In this document: piece by piece, positions 47,417 through 57,997 of the stretch
Layout of the letters: every line of letters begins with the position of its first letter
Position numbering within the stretch: the first letter of the stretch is position 1
DNA from: Cognaticolwellia sediminilitoris
GTDB taxonomy: Bacteria; Pseudomonadota; Gammaproteobacteria; Enterobacterales; Alteromonadaceae
Direction: 5' to 3'
DNA: 64,000 nucleotides
NCBI GenBank assembly: GCA_002104535.1
Contig: NBOG01000005.1
Coordinates: 62,001-126,000 of the forward strand
Program-made: the position numbers and the translations under genes
Notes under the pieces: generated by a model
The model's database searches: none
Seen by the model: only the letters and a program-made list of their open reading frames with translations
What the model was told of the DNA's origin: nothing

Positions 47417-48475
47417 TTGAAAATTATCAATGCACTAAAGTTTTTCTTTCGCTCAGCTAGCTACGGCGTTATGTTTGCCGTGGTTTTGTTGCTATTAGTG
47501 CCTGAGCTACGTGACAATAATAGTGCACCTTGGCAAATTTTCACTTCTATTGAGCAAAAAACACAGCCGTTATCTTATGCTAAAGCCGTACGGTTAGCGG
47601 GCCCCGCCGTGGTTAATATTTACACGGAAGATATTCAGGTTAATCCAAGCTATGGCAGTAAACCTCGCAAGGTCACCCGTTTGGGTAGCGGCGTAATTAT
47701 GCATAATCAGGGCTATATTTTAACGAACTATCATGTAGTACAAAGCGCGGATATAATAGTTGTTGTGTTGCAGCGTGGGCAAGAGTTGCATGCTGAGCTA
47801 ATTGGTTATGATGTTTTAACCGATTTGGCGGTTTTAAAAGTTCAAGCTAGTAATTTACCTGTTATCCCACAAAATTCAACTTTACAAGCGCAAGTCGGTG
47901 ACGTGGTATTAGCGATAGGCAATCCATTAAATCTTGGCCAAACAGTGACTCAAGGCATTATCAGTGCAACTGGGCAAAGTGGTTTAAGTACAAGTTACTT
48001 ACAGTTTTTACAAATGGATGCGGCGATTAATGAAGGCAATTCTGGTGGCGCACTGATCAACTCAAATGGTGAGTTAGTCGGTATTAATTCTAGAAAATTT
48101 ACTCAAGCTAACTCTAACCTTAATATTCAAGGGATATTTTTTGCCGTACCTTATGAATTAGCCCACAAGATTATGCTTAAAATTATTGAGCATGGTCGTG
48201 TAGTACGTGGTTGGTTAGGCGTTGACGCTCATGATTCAGTGACGAATTTAAAGGGTTTTATTATTGGCTCAATCACACCGAATAGCCCAGCAATGCAAGC
48301 GGGCTTACAATCAGGTGATGTTGTTTATCAAATTGATGATATTCGCTTACAAAATACCAAGCAGGGTTTAGATGTAGTGGCAGAAGCAACACCAGGCAGT
48401 GTCTTAAGTTTTATGGTTTCGCGCGGTAACCAACAATTAATCTTGCCGGTTACCATTGCGGAAGTGCCAAATTAA
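47417..48475 (+). CDS. degS: Inner-membrane serine protease DegS
   Basis: A 352-residue HtrA-type protease with an N-terminal membrane anchor (about 16-34), the triad in NYHVVQ, TDLAVLKV and NEGNSGGAL, and one PDZ domain (about 260-350), which separates it from DegQ. DegS senses unfolded outer-membrane proteins and cuts RseA to release sigma-E. The start appears to be TTG at 47417, since it alone gives the expected short basic segment before the anchor; the ribosome binding site is weak. It ends before a terminator shared with murA. Confidence 0.92.
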   Translation: MKIINALKFFFRSASYGVMFAVVLLLLVPELRDNNSAPWQIFTSIEQKTQPLSYAKAVRLAGPAVVNIYTEDIQVNPSYGSKPRKVTRLGSGVIMHNQGYILTNYHVVQSADIIVVVLQRGQELHAELIGYDVLTDLAVLKVQASNLPVIPQNSTLQAQVGDVVLAIGNPLNLGQTVTQGIISATGQSGLSTSYLQFLQMDAAINEGNSGGALINSNGELVGINSRKFTQANSNLNIQGIFFAVPYELAHKIMLKIIEHGRVVRGWLGVDAHDSVTNLKGFIIGSITPNSPAMQAGLQSGDVVYQIDDIRLQNTKQGLDVVAEATPGSVLSFMVSRGNQQLILPVTIAEVPN

Positions 48476-48502
48476 CAAACAATGTCCAACGGTCAGACAA
48501 AT

Positions 48503-48534
48503 AAAAATCCCAGCTAGTTAGCTGGGATTTTTTT
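48503..48534. terminator. Bidirectional terminator between degS and murA
   Basis: AAAATCCCAGCTA pairs with TAGCTGGGATTTT with T runs on both strands, between the convergent genes degS and murA. Confidence 0.9.
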
Positions 48535-48549
48535 ATAATTCATTTATGC

Positions 48550-49824
<1,275 letters not shown>

Positions 49825-49838
49825 TTATGTCTGAGAAA

Positions 49839-50096
49839 TTAAAGGGGTAAATTAAACATTTTTTCACGTTGCCAATCAGACGTTGTGAAGGTTTTAATAG
49901 TAACTGCGTGAATCACACCGTCATTAATCACTTGTGCCAATGGTGCATAAATTGTTTGTTGCTTTTTCACTCGGCTTAAATCGCCTAGAAAATCAGCTAC
50001 AGCAATAACTTTACACTGTGAACCATCAAACGCGACATGAATTTCGTCTAATTCAACCGCATCGGTAATGAGTTTTTCTATTTCTTTTACTTCCAC
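49839..50096 (-). CDS. ibaG: BolA-family protein IbaG
   Basis: About 85 residues of a BolA-like protein (formerly YrbA). The motif VIAVADFLGDLSRVKKQQTIYAPL and the HAVTIKTFTT block are typical. It is linked to acid stress and Fe-S partner glutaredoxins in E. coli. A GTG at 50096 is preferred because GGAG lies six bases upstream; an in-frame TTG at 50108 would add four residues. It lies between mlaB and murA, the conserved order. Confidence 0.9.
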   Translation of the reverse strand: MEVKEIEKLITDAVELDEIHVAFDGSQCKVIAVADFLGDLSRVKKQQTIYAPLAQVINDGVIHAVTIKTFTTSDWQREKMFNLPL

Positions 50097-50119
50097 TTTT
50101 TGCTCCAAATAGCGTTTTC

Positions 50120-50416
50120 TTAGGTATTTTCTGTCGGCAATAAAGTATCAACTGCACTTAACTTTGCTAACTTCACTAAGTCTTCTGGTAAATTCACCAA
50201 ACTGATGTGACACGTTGTTTTAGACGCTAATTCAATTAATAATAAAATCCATGCTAAGCCTGCGGTATCAATCTGATCAACTTTAGCTAAGTCTAAAATG
50301 ATGCGTTCACCCTTGACTAAATCACGGTATTTTTTATCAAATGCACGGGTTATTGTAGCACGCGTTAGCGCACCACTAAAAATTGCTTTTTGCTCTATCT
50401 GTTGAACATCTATCAT
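50120..50416 (-). CDS. mlaB: MlaB, STAS-domain subunit of the Mla transporter
   Basis: A 98-residue STAS-domain protein (LDLAKVDQIDTAGLAWILLLIELA). In E. coli MlaB binds the ATPase MlaF and is needed for stable MlaFEDB activity in keeping outer-membrane lipid asymmetry. The Thr in DTAGLAW matches the conserved position of the family. It is separated from mlaC by 82 bases. Confidence 0.9.
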   Translation of the reverse strand: MIDVQQIEQKAIFSGALTRATITRAFDKKYRDLVKGERIILDLAKVDQIDTAGLAWILLLIELASKTTCHISLVNLPEDLVKLAKLSAVDTLLPTENT

Positions 50417-50498
50417 ATTATCTAATTAACATTCCTGTCAGGCGCCAAGGTATCGGTACGGCAATCAATTTAAATGACTATCCGTAAGATCAAATACG

Positions 50499-51143
50499 TT
50501 ACTTAAACACTATATCTCTGGCACTTTTCTCTTTAAGCATATCAGTAACATGCGGTAGGCCTTTTTGACGAATCAAACTGCTTAACTCAGACTGTTTACT
50601 ATCAAGTAAACTTACGCCTTCAGCAACCATATCGTAAGCTTTCCATTCACCGGTTTTTTTATGTTTACGTACTCGAAACGAAATATTTATTGGCGAGCGG
50701 CCCGGTTCGATAACACTGGTATCTACTGAAACCACGCGATCATCTGAAAAGTCTTTTGCCGGAGCAAACTCTACTTTTTGATTATTATATAAAGTAAAAA
50801 CTTGCGCATAAGATGTGATCAAATATTCACGAAATGCCGGAACAAATTCAGCACGGTCATCTTTATTGGTTTTTTTAAAGTTACTACCAATAACTTTATA
50901 AGCCGCATATTGATAATTGATATAAGGCATTAACTCTTCGCGTACAATAGTTTTCAGGATATTCGGATCTTCTTGTATCGCAGCTTGCTCATTTGAAAAG
51001 CGATTAAAGGTGATATCCGCTACCGTTTTAATCATCAGATAAGGGTCTTTCTTCGCTACATCTGCTCCAGCATGTACCCAACTAGAACACCCTAAAAGTG
51101 TTAAACAGAATACGAATTTTTTCATTGCACTAAATCTCTTCAT
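50499..51143 (-). CDS. mlaC: MlaC, periplasmic phospholipid-binding protein
   Basis: A 214-residue exported protein that ferries phospholipids between the outer-membrane MlaA complex and the inner-membrane MlaFEDB. A signal peptide (ending near VHA) is followed by the MlaC/Tol-Tol-Ttg2 core, with FVPAFREYLITSYAQVF and WKAYDMVAEGVSLLDSKQSEL. The ATG at 51143 overlaps the mlaD stop (TAATG); an ATG six codons later is an equally reasonable start for the signal peptide. Confidence 0.95.
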   Translation of the reverse strand: MKRFSAMKKFVFCLTLLGCSSWVHAGADVAKKDPYLMIKTVADITFNRFSNEQAAIQEDPNILKTIVREELMPYINYQYAAYKVIGSNFKKTNKDDRAEFVPAFREYLITSYAQVFTLYNNQKVEFAPAKDFSDDRVVSVDTSVIEPGRSPINISFRVRKHKKTGEWKAYDMVAEGVSLLDSKQSELSSLIRQKGLPHVTDMLKEKSARDIVFK

Positions 51144-51613
51144 TAATCACCACTCCCTTGGCTAAACAAAAACTGTCCTATCAACTCTTCAAGCACTAAT
51201 GCTGGTTTAGTATCTTCTATAAAATCCCCTGGTTTTAATGTTTCGACAGAAACATCAATAAAACCGGGTAGTAAGCCAATATATTGCTCACCTAACAAAC
51301 CTGCTGTTAAAATTGAAACAGATGTTGCTTCAGAAAAATTATTGTACTCAGCGTAAATATCTAAAGTAACAACGGGAGTGTAGTCTTCACTGTCTAAAGA
51401 AATAGCACTAACACGTCCAACAACTACGCCACCAACTTTAATAGGTGAACGCACTTTTAAACCACCAATATTGTCAAATTTCGCATACAATTGATAGGTA
51501 TCACCGGCACCTGAAATCCCGCTATTTGCTACTTTTAACGCGAGCATTAATAATGCAGCGATTCCGATTGCCGCAAATAACCCAACCAATAATTCTATTT
51601 TTTTCGACACCAT
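51143..51613 (-). CDS. mlaD: MlaD, MCE-domain subunit of the Mla transporter
   Basis: A 156-residue protein with one membrane helix (about 7-29) and an MCE domain (YQLYAKFDNIGGLKVRSPIKVGGVVVGRV). Six copies form a ring on the periplasmic side of the inner membrane through which lipids pass. The ATG at 51613 matches the family start (MVSKKIELLVGLF); an in-frame TTG six codons upstream is unlikely. It is coupled to mlaC. Confidence 0.95.
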   Translation of the reverse strand: MVSKKIELLVGLFAAIGIAALLMLALKVANSGISGAGDTYQLYAKFDNIGGLKVRSPIKVGGVVVGRVSAISLDSEDYTPVVTLDIYAEYNNFSEATSVSILTAGLLGEQYIGLLPGFIDVSVETLKPGDFIEDTKPALVLEELIGQFLFSQGSGD

Positions 51614-51673
51614 GTCTTCCACCAAATTCAAATAATATTTAATTTAATAACCGCGTAAATAACGATACAACTG

Positions 51674-52450
51674 TTAAGTTGCAAACATTAACGCCGTTAA
51701 TACAAAATCTAAGCCCAACACTAACAATGACGACTGCACAACCGTTGAGGTTGTTGCACGACTTATGCCTTCAGATGTGGGCTGACAAGAGTAACCTTTA
51801 TAAACTGCAATCCATGTCACCACAAAAGCAAATACTATGCTCTTGATAATGCCGTTTAAAATATCTTTTTCAAATGAAACTTGTGACTGCATTACTGACC
51901 AGAACGTGCCACTGTCAACGCCTAACCAATCAACGCCAACGAGATGAGCGCCTAAAATACCAACCGCAGAAAATATTGCGGCTAGTAGCGGTAAACTGAT
52001 AAATCCGGCCCAAAAACGTGGTGCGATAACACGACGTAATGGATCAACGGCCATCATCTCAAGACTTGATAGCTGCTCTGTTGCCTTCATTAAACCAATT
52101 TCAGCGGTTAGTGCAGAGCCGGCTCGACCTGCAAACAATAAGGCAGCAACTACTGGGCCTAACTCTCGCAATAATGACAAAGCAACCATCGGGCCTAAGC
52201 TAGCTTCAGCGCCATAGCCAACTAAAATAGTATAGCCCTGTAGCGCTAACACCATGCCGATAAACAGCCCTGAAACAATAATGATAACTAATGATAAAAC
52301 ACCCACTGAATACAGTTGGTTGATTAACAGAGGGAAACCTTTTCTTGGATTAGGTACGTGCATTAACGCTGACGCTAACATCATCAATGCGCTACCTAAA
52401 CCAGTAATTTGTCCAATGATGGTACGACCCAACATTTGCAGTTGTTTCAC
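51674..52450 (-). CDS. mlaE: MlaE, permease subunit of the Mla transporter
   Basis: A 258-residue membrane protein of the MlaE/YrbE family with about five helices. [20 protein letters not shown], the [26 protein letters not shown] block and the C-terminal [23 protein letters not shown] are typical. It is the membrane core of the phospholipid ABC transporter. The start codon is GTG, overlapping the mlaF stop by one base (TAGTG). Confidence 0.95.
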   Translation of the reverse strand: MKQLQMLGRTIIGQITGLGSALMMLASALMHVPNPRKGFPLLINQLYSVGVLSLVIIIVSGLFIGMVLALQGYTILVGYGAEASLGPMVALSLLRELGPVVAALLFAGRAGSALTAEIGLMKATEQLSSLEMMAVDPLRRVIAPRFWAGFISLPLLAAIFSAVGILGAHLVGVDWLGVDSGTFWSVMQSQVSFEKDILNGIIKSIVFAFVVTWIAVYKGYSCQPTSEGISRATTSTVVQSSLLVLGLDFVLTALMFAT

Positions 52451-53256
52451 TATTTAGTACCTCGGCCAATTAATTCTTCTTTATAAGGTGCTGAAGGGTA
52501 ATGAAATGGTACAGGTCCATCTGCTTTACCTTGTACAAATTGTTGCACTAAAGGTGATGTTTGCGCGTGAATTTCCTCAGGTGTACCTTGACCGATAATT
52601 TTTTGCTCTGCGATAATATAAATATAATCAGCGATACTCATTACTTCTGGAACATCATGAGATACCACAACTGAAGTTAGCCCTAGCGCTTGTCCCAACT
52701 CACGAATCAAGCGCACGATTACGCCCATCGAAATTGGGTCTTGTCCCGCAAATGGCTCATCATAAAGTATCAATTCAGGATCTAAAGCAATTGCTCGTGC
52801 GAGCGCAGCTCGACGTGCCATACCACCAGAAAGCTCACTTGGTTGTAAAGTCCTTGCACCACGCAGGCCTACAGCCTCTAATTTCATCAAGACCATTTTT
52901 TCAATAATGTCTTCGGCTAATTCGGTATGCTCTCGAATAGGAAAAGCGATATTGTCATATACATTCATGTCTGAAAACAAAGCACCACTTTGAAAAAGCA
53001 TGCTCATGCGCTTACGCACTTCATATAAAGCACTACGCGACAATTGTGGAATATCGTGACCATCAAAAATAATTTGCCCAGACTCTGGTTTAATTTGACC
53101 ACCGATTAAGCGCAGCAAAGTCGTTTTACCGATACCACTAGGTCCCATTATCGCTGTAACTTTGCCTTTAGGAATAGACAAACTTATGCCATCGTAGATA
53201 ACACGTTCGTCACGCTTAAAAGTCATGTTTTTGATATCAACTAAAATTTCTGACAT
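52450..53256 (-). CDS. mlaF: MlaF, ATP-binding subunit of the Mla transporter
   Basis: A 268-residue ABC ATPase. Walker [10 protein letters not shown], signature [14 protein letters not shown] and Walker [11 protein letters not shown] are intact, followed by the switch His in [10 protein letters not shown]. It powers lipid transport by MlaFEDB. The ATG at 53256 fits the family ([13 protein letters not shown]); a reading from 53331 adds 25 residues without homology. First gene of the mlaFEDCB-ibaG-murA operon and divergent from yrbG. Confidence 0.95.
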   Translation of the reverse strand: MSEILVDIKNMTFKRDERVIYDGISLSIPKGKVTAIMGPSGIGKTTLLRLIGGQIKPESGQIIFDGHDIPQLSRSALYEVRKRMSMLFQSGALFSDMNVYDNIAFPIREHTELAEDIIEKMVLMKLEAVGLRGARTLQPSELSGGMARRAALARAIALDPELILYDEPFAGQDPISMGVIVRLIRELGQALGLTSVVVSHDVPEVMSIADYIYIIAEQKIIGQGTPEEIHAQTSPLVQQFVQGKADGPVPFHYPSAPYKEELIGRGTK

Positions 53257-53620
53257 ATTGCTTGAGATCGCATCACTATTAATTATTGTCTTATAGAGAT
53301 GAATTCTAACGCAGCGCACCAGTTCAGTCATTACAAATTAACAAATATTTACTGCTTAAAACGTAAGCAAAAGTGTGTAAAGGTAAATAATTGTACGCCT
53401 CTGTTTACGAATCCCCTCGTAGGAGCCTATTTCTAGTTATAATGATTTCTCATGAATCAGCATGCCAATAAGCTTAGAAAACGTTTATAATGCAGACTGC
53501 TCAACTTAAAGTTAGCAAAATGAGTATAAATTGGCTGTCATCGATTATCATCTATGGTTTATAATTCCTCTTTTATTTCATCATCACCCATATAATTCTT
53601 TAGCCAAACAGGAGCTTTGA

Positions 53621-54601
53621 ATGTTCATCCAAATTTTGATCTTATTACTTTCACTAGTGGTATTAGTGTGGAGTGCAGACAAATTTGTATTTGGTGCCTC
53701 ATCATTAGCACGAAATCTAGGGATTTCTCCTATGATTATTGGCTTAACTATCGTTGCAATGGGCTCCTCAGCGCCAGAAATGATGATAGCCGCAACCGCA
53801 TCTTTACAAGGAAACCCAGATACTGCTGTCGGTAATGCTATTGGCTCCAACATAACTAATATCGCATTAGTATTAGGCTTAACTGCTATATTTCATCCTT
53901 TATCTGTATCTTCTTCAACCATTAAACGTGAAATACCTCTTATTTTGGTGGTTACCGCCATAGCGACTTATATGCTAGCCGATAGTAACTTCAGCTTTAT
54001 TGAAGGCTTAATACTCATCATAGGTTTTGTCCTGTATATTGCGACATTGCTGATAGTGACCTTAAAGCGTGCCAAGCAAAATCCGATAGACGACAAAATG
54101 GTTTTAGAAGCCGAGCAAGAAGTACCTGACGGGGTCAGTACTAAAAGTGCTGTGATTTGGTTAGTTTTTGGCATCATATTTCTGCCGTTGAGTGCTAATT
54201 TCTTAGTAGACTCTTCGATATTTATTGCCAAAGCGTTTGGTATTAGCGACCTAGTTATAGGCTTAACTGTTATTGCCGTTGGTACCAGCTTACCTGAGCT
54301 AGCTGCTAGTATTATGAGTATTATTAAAAAAGAAGATGATCTAGCACTGGGTAATATTATTGGCTCAAACATATTTAATATTTTAGCGGTATTATCACTA
54401 GCCGGTTTAATATCTCCAGGTGATATTGATAAAGCGGCTGCCGCACGCGACGCCCCATATATGTTAGCAACCACCTTTTTATTATTTATACTTTGCTTTA
54501 GTCGCGGTGGAAAGTTTCGCATCACTCGCATTAAAGGGTTACTATTATTAGCAGTATTTGTTGGTTATCAAATATTACTATTTAGTCAAATTAACGGGTA
54601 A
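53621..54601 (+). CDS. yrbG: Calcium/sodium antiporter YrbG family
   Basis: A 326-residue membrane protein with about ten helices in two inverted repeats, each carrying the cation-binding alpha motif (GSSAPEMMIA in the first and GTSLPELAAS in the second, each followed by GNxIGSN). It belongs to the CaCA exchanger family; the physiological ion in this species is not shown by sequence. AGGAG seven bases upstream supports the start. It leads the kds-lpt gene run, its usual place. Confidence 0.93.
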   Translation: MFIQILILLLSLVVLVWSADKFVFGASSLARNLGISPMIIGLTIVAMGSSAPEMMIAATASLQGNPDTAVGNAIGSNITNIALVLGLTAIFHPLSVSSSTIKREIPLILVVTAIATYMLADSNFSFIEGLILIIGFVLYIATLLIVTLKRAKQNPIDDKMVLEAEQEVPDGVSTKSAVIWLVFGIIFLPLSANFLVDSSIFIAKAFGISDLVIGLTVIAVGTSLPELAASIMSIIKKEDDLALGNIIGSNIFNILAVLSLAGLISPGDIDKAAAARDAPYMLATTFLLFILCFSRGGKFRITRIKGLLLLAVFVGYQILLFSQING

Positions 54602-54617
54602 TTATTGGTCAATAGCA

Positions 54618-55583
54618 ATGAAGAATTTTAAACAATTAGCACTAAATGTTATTAATATTGAGCAACAAGCCATTGCTGAACTGTCACAGTTTATTGACGA
54701 TGATTTTGCCCAAGCCTGTGAGCTGATGTTTCATTGTAAAGGTCGTGTAATTGTCATCGGTATGGGCAAGTCAGGCCATATTGGTGGTAAAATTGCGGCG
54801 ACACTTGCCAGCACGGGTACACCATCTTTTTTTGTCCACCCGGGTGAAGCGAGCCATGGTGATCTCGGAATGATCACGCTCGACGACGTGGTCTTGACCA
54901 TTTCAAATTCGGGCGAAACTGGCGAAGTTCTAGCAATAGTCCCTGTGCTAAAACGCATAGGGGCAAAAATTATTGCCATGACTGGCAACCCAGACTCTAC
55001 ATTGGCTAAACTGGCTGATACCCATGTTTGTGTAAAAGTATCTCAAGAAGCCTGCCCTTTAGGTTTAGCGCCAACGTCTAGTACGACTGCAACCTTAGTA
55101 ATGGGCGATGCCTTAGCCGTTGCCTTATTAAATGCACGTGGTTTTACCGCAGATGACTTTGCCTTATCTCATCCTGGTGGTAGTTTAGGAAAAAGACTTT
55201 TATTACGCCTAGCAGATATAATGCATAAAGGTGAACGTCTGCCAAGTGTTGCTCAAACTGCTAAAATTAAAGATGCCTTAGTTGAAATGTCTTTAAAAGG
55301 TTTAGGCATGACCGCGATAGTTGACGAAGACAACCGTCTAATGGGGTTGTTCACAGATGGGGACTTGCGCCGAATTTTAGACGCTCAAATTGATATTCAC
55401 CATGACAGCATCACCAGCGTTATGACCAAAAAGCCTTATGTTGCGAAGCAAGATATGTTGGCTGCTGAAGCTTTAAAAATTATGGAAGACAAGAAAATCA
55501 ACGGCCTAATTATTGTTGATGAAAATAACCAGCCTATTGGCGCGATGAATATGCATGATTTATTAAAATCTGGAGTGTTATAA
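54618..55583 (+). CDS. kdsD: Arabinose-5-phosphate isomerase KdsD
   Basis: A 321-residue enzyme that converts ribulose 5-phosphate to arabinose 5-phosphate for Kdo synthesis. An N-terminal SIS domain (GMGKSGHIGGKIAATLASTG, then HPGEASHGDLGM) is followed by a pair of CBS domains (about 205-321). The ATG at 54618 fits the family; a longer reading would overlap yrbG. Three bases separate it from kdsC. Confidence 0.95.
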   Translation: MKNFKQLALNVINIEQQAIAELSQFIDDDFAQACELMFHCKGRVIVIGMGKSGHIGGKIAATLASTGTPSFFVHPGEASHGDLGMITLDDVVLTISNSGETGEVLAIVPVLKRIGAKIIAMTGNPDSTLAKLADTHVCVKVSQEACPLGLAPTSSTTATLVMGDALAVALLNARGFTADDFALSHPGGSLGKRLLLRLADIMHKGERLPSVAQTAKIKDALVEMSLKGLGMTAIVDEDNRLMGLFTDGDLRRILDAQIDIHHDSITSVMTKKPYVAKQDMLAAEALKIMEDKKINGLIIVDENNQPIGAMNMHDLLKSGVL

Positions 55584-55585
55584 AT

Positions 55586-56131
55586 TTGGACAGTTTATAC
55601 GGAAAAATTTCGCCAAATGTTTGGCAAAAAATGCAGAATATCAAGCTCTTTGTGTGTGATATTGACGGCGTATTTTCTGACGGACGCATATACTTAGGTA
55701 ACGATGGCGAAGAATTAAAAGCTTTCCACACCAAAGATGGCTACGGTGTAAAAGCGCTCGGAGCCAGTGGTGTTGATGTCGCGGTAATTACTGGCAGAAA
55801 ATCAAACATAGTTCAAACGCGTATGACGGCCTTAAATGTTAAACACATTGTTCAAGGTGAAGAAAACAAATTACCCGCATTAAAAGAAATGATTGCGACG
55901 TTAGCATTAAGCCCTGAACAAGTCGCTTATATAGGCGACGATATGCCTGATTTTGAATGTCTCAATTATGTTGGTTTAAGTATTGCGGTTCATGATGCAC
56001 ACCCCGCTATTTTAAAATTTTGCGATTATGTAACCGCTACGCGAGGTGGCTTTGGCGCCGTAAGAGAAACTTGTGACTTGATCATGCAAAGTCAAAACAC
56101 CTTAGCCGATGCTAAAGGCGCGAGTATATGA
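55586..56131 (+). CDS. kdsC: 3-deoxy-D-manno-octulosonate 8-phosphate phosphatase KdsC
   Basis: A 181-residue HAD-superfamily phosphatase. The catalytic block is CDIDGVFSDGRIY, with ITGRKS and the metal-binding YIGDDMPDFE later. It removes the phosphate from Kdo-8-phosphate. The start is TTG with GGAG about ten bases upstream, and the residues after it (LYGKISPNVWQKMQNIK) match family N-termini. The stop overlaps the lptC start. Confidence 0.95.
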   Translation: MDSLYGKISPNVWQKMQNIKLFVCDIDGVFSDGRIYLGNDGEELKAFHTKDGYGVKALGASGVDVAVITGRKSNIVQTRMTALNVKHIVQGEENKLPALKEMIATLALSPEQVAYIGDDMPDFECLNYVGLSIAVHDAHPAILKFCDYVTATRGGFGAVRETCDLIMQSQNTLADAKGASI

Positions 56132-56688
56132 ATCGAATATACGGAGCAACAATTAGCTTTTTTTTGATAGCACTAGCAACTTATGGCCTGCTTGAATGGT
56201 ACGGCGCTAAAACAGAAACCAATAGTATACTCAATAAAGCTAATAACCCTGAGTTTATCGCGGAAAATCTTAATAGTGATATCTATAAAGCTTCAGGCGC
56301 ATTATCCTATAATGTTGAAGCCCAACGAATGGAACATTACGCTCAATTAGAGGTCACACACTTTGAATTCCCGAAATACACTTTATACCCGAAAAATAAC
56401 AAGCCAACCTGGCAAGTAACCGCCAATGAAGGCACCTTATATAATAACAATCGTGTAAAATTAGAAAATCGCGTACGCTTAATCGCTACTGATAAAGAAA
56501 GTTTGATACAGGAAGTGCACGGCAAAAATTTAGAAATGGATTTAAAAACTAATATTATCAGCTCAGAGCAAACAATCTTAATATTAGGTAAAGGATTTAC
56601 TATGTATGGCTCAGGATTAATTGTAGACTTAAACACAACACAGATGACGTTGACCCAACATGTACAAACCATTTATAAAAAAATTTAA
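56128..56688 (+). CDS. lptC: LPS export protein LptC
   Basis: A 186-residue bitopic protein with an N-terminal membrane helix (about 6-24) and a periplasmic beta-jellyroll domain (YNVEAQRMEHYAQLEVTHFEFP). It accepts LPS from the LptBFG ABC transporter and passes it to LptA. It begins at an ATGA overlap with kdsC, and its last 29 bases overlap lptA in another frame. Confidence 0.92.
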   Translation: MNRIYGATISFFLIALATYGLLEWYGAKTETNSILNKANNPEFIAENLNSDIYKASGALSYNVEAQRMEHYAQLEVTHFEFPKYTLYPKNNKPTWQVTANEGTLYNNNRVKLENRVRLIATDKESLIQEVHGKNLEMDLKTNIISSEQTILILGKGFTMYGSGLIVDLNTTQMTLTQHVQTIYKKI

Positions 56689-57205
56689 AAGTAATCTTTT
56701 TTGCCTGTCGGCTTTAATATTCTTAGTGCCTTTAGCTGGTGCAGAAAAATTTGACGTTGAACAAGAGATAAAAATATCTGCTTCACGCCAAGCTGCCGAT
56801 CTAAAAAATAAAATTTTTAGCTATATTGATAATGTCATCATTACTCAAGGCACACTAAAAATTCATGCAGATTTAGTGCAAGTGATCACTCAAGAAAGCA
56901 GCGACAACAAAATTTATATTGCTAAAGGTTCACCAGCAACTTTCGAGCAAACGTTACAAGATGGTAGCCCAATTAATTTACAAGCTAATGAAATCCGTTA
57001 TGAACCAGGTATGAATACAGTGGTTATTTCAGGTAATGCACTACTACGTCAAGAAGGTAGTGAAGTCAGCGGCAGTAAAATCACTTATAACTTTGCCACT
57101 GAATATGTCAACGCTGAAAGTTTAGAAAACGCTAAAGTTGAAACGGTTTTGCAACCTAAAAACAAATCAGAATTGCCAAAAAAAATAAAGGGTAAGCAAG
57201 AGTAG
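56660..57205 (+). CDS. lptA: LPS periplasmic bridge protein LptA
   Basis: A 181-residue exported protein with a signal peptide (about 1-28, ending LAGA) and an OstA-type jellyroll (YIDNVIITQGTLKIHADLV and TVVISGNALLRQEGSEVSGSKI). It bridges LptC and LptD across the periplasm. The gene overlaps lptC by 29 bases, and lptB follows without a gap. Confidence 0.94.
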   Translation: MYKPFIKKFKSNLFCLSALIFLVPLAGAEKFDVEQEIKISASRQAADLKNKIFSYIDNVIITQGTLKIHADLVQVITQESSDNKIYIAKGSPATFEQTLQDGSPINLQANEIRYEPGMNTVVISGNALLRQEGSEVSGSKITYNFATEYVNAESLENAKVETVLQPKNKSELPKKIKGKQE

Positions 57206-57937
57206 ATGTCAATTTCAACATTATCCGCAACTGGCCTAGCCAAAGCTTATAAGGGCAGAAAAGTTGTAAAAAACGTTAGTCTTAAAGTATCTGCTGGGCA
57301 AATAGTGGGTTTATTGGGCCCTAATGGTGCCGGTAAAACCACCTCGTTTTATATGATCGTCGGCTTAGTTAATAACGATAGCGGGTCAATCGTGTTAAAT
57401 GATGAAGACTTAACTTTGCTGCCTATGCACGAGCGAGCACGCAAAGGTATTGGTTATTTACCACAAGAAGCTTCTATTTTTCGTAAACTATCTGTTTACG
57501 ACAACATTATGGCCATTTTGCAAACGCGTAAAACGCTTAGTGATGTTGAAAGAGAAGAAAAGCTTGAACATCTTTTAGAAGAATTCAACATTGGCCACAT
57601 TAAAGATAATTTAGGTATGAGCTTATCTGGTGGTGAACGCAGACGTGTTGAAATTGCCCGTGCGTTAGCCGCCGATCCAAAGTTTATTCTGCTAGATGAA
57701 CCTTTTGCCGGTGTTGATCCAATTTCAGTAGGTGATATAAAAAAAATTATCCTACACTTAAAAGAGCGTGGCATCGGTATCTTAATTACTGACCACAATG
57801 TACGAGAAACACTCGATGTTTGTGAGCACGCATATATTGTCAGTCATGGTGAACTCATTGCTGAAGGTAATTCGAATCAAATTCTTGCAAATCAACATGT
57901 AAGAGATGTATACCTTGGTGAACAATTCACGCTATAG
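57206..57937 (+). CDS. lptB: LPS export ABC transporter ATPase LptB
   Basis: A 243-residue ABC ATPase. Walker [10 protein letters not shown] (38-46), signature LSGGERRR and Walker [14 protein letters not shown] are clear, and [11 protein letters not shown] holds the switch His. It powers extraction of LPS by LptFG. The ATG is directly after the lptA stop. The operon order lptC-lptA-lptB-rpoN is the standard one. Confidence 0.97.
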   Translation: MSISTLSATGLAKAYKGRKVVKNVSLKVSAGQIVGLLGPNGAGKTTSFYMIVGLVNNDSGSIVLNDEDLTLLPMHERARKGIGYLPQEASIFRKLSVYDNIMAILQTRKTLSDVEREEKLEHLLEEFNIGHIKDNLGMSLSGGERRRVEIARALAADPKFILLDEPFAGVDPISVGDIKKIILHLKERGIGILITDHNVRETLDVCEHAYIVSHGELIAEGNSNQILANQHVRDVYLGEQFTL

Positions 57938-57997
57938 TGAGTGATAAATAACAACGACATTATAATTATGCCTTCGAACAGGGAAAAGAAAACGTAA

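Noticed and set aside
53332-53620. Possible small gene in the mlaF-yrbG divergent gap.
   Set aside because: No frame with a ribosome binding site and coding-like composition was seen; it most likely holds two promoters.
53968-54531. A 187-codon open frame on the minus strand.
   Set aside because: It is an antisense shadow of yrbG, whose antiporter motifs are clear.
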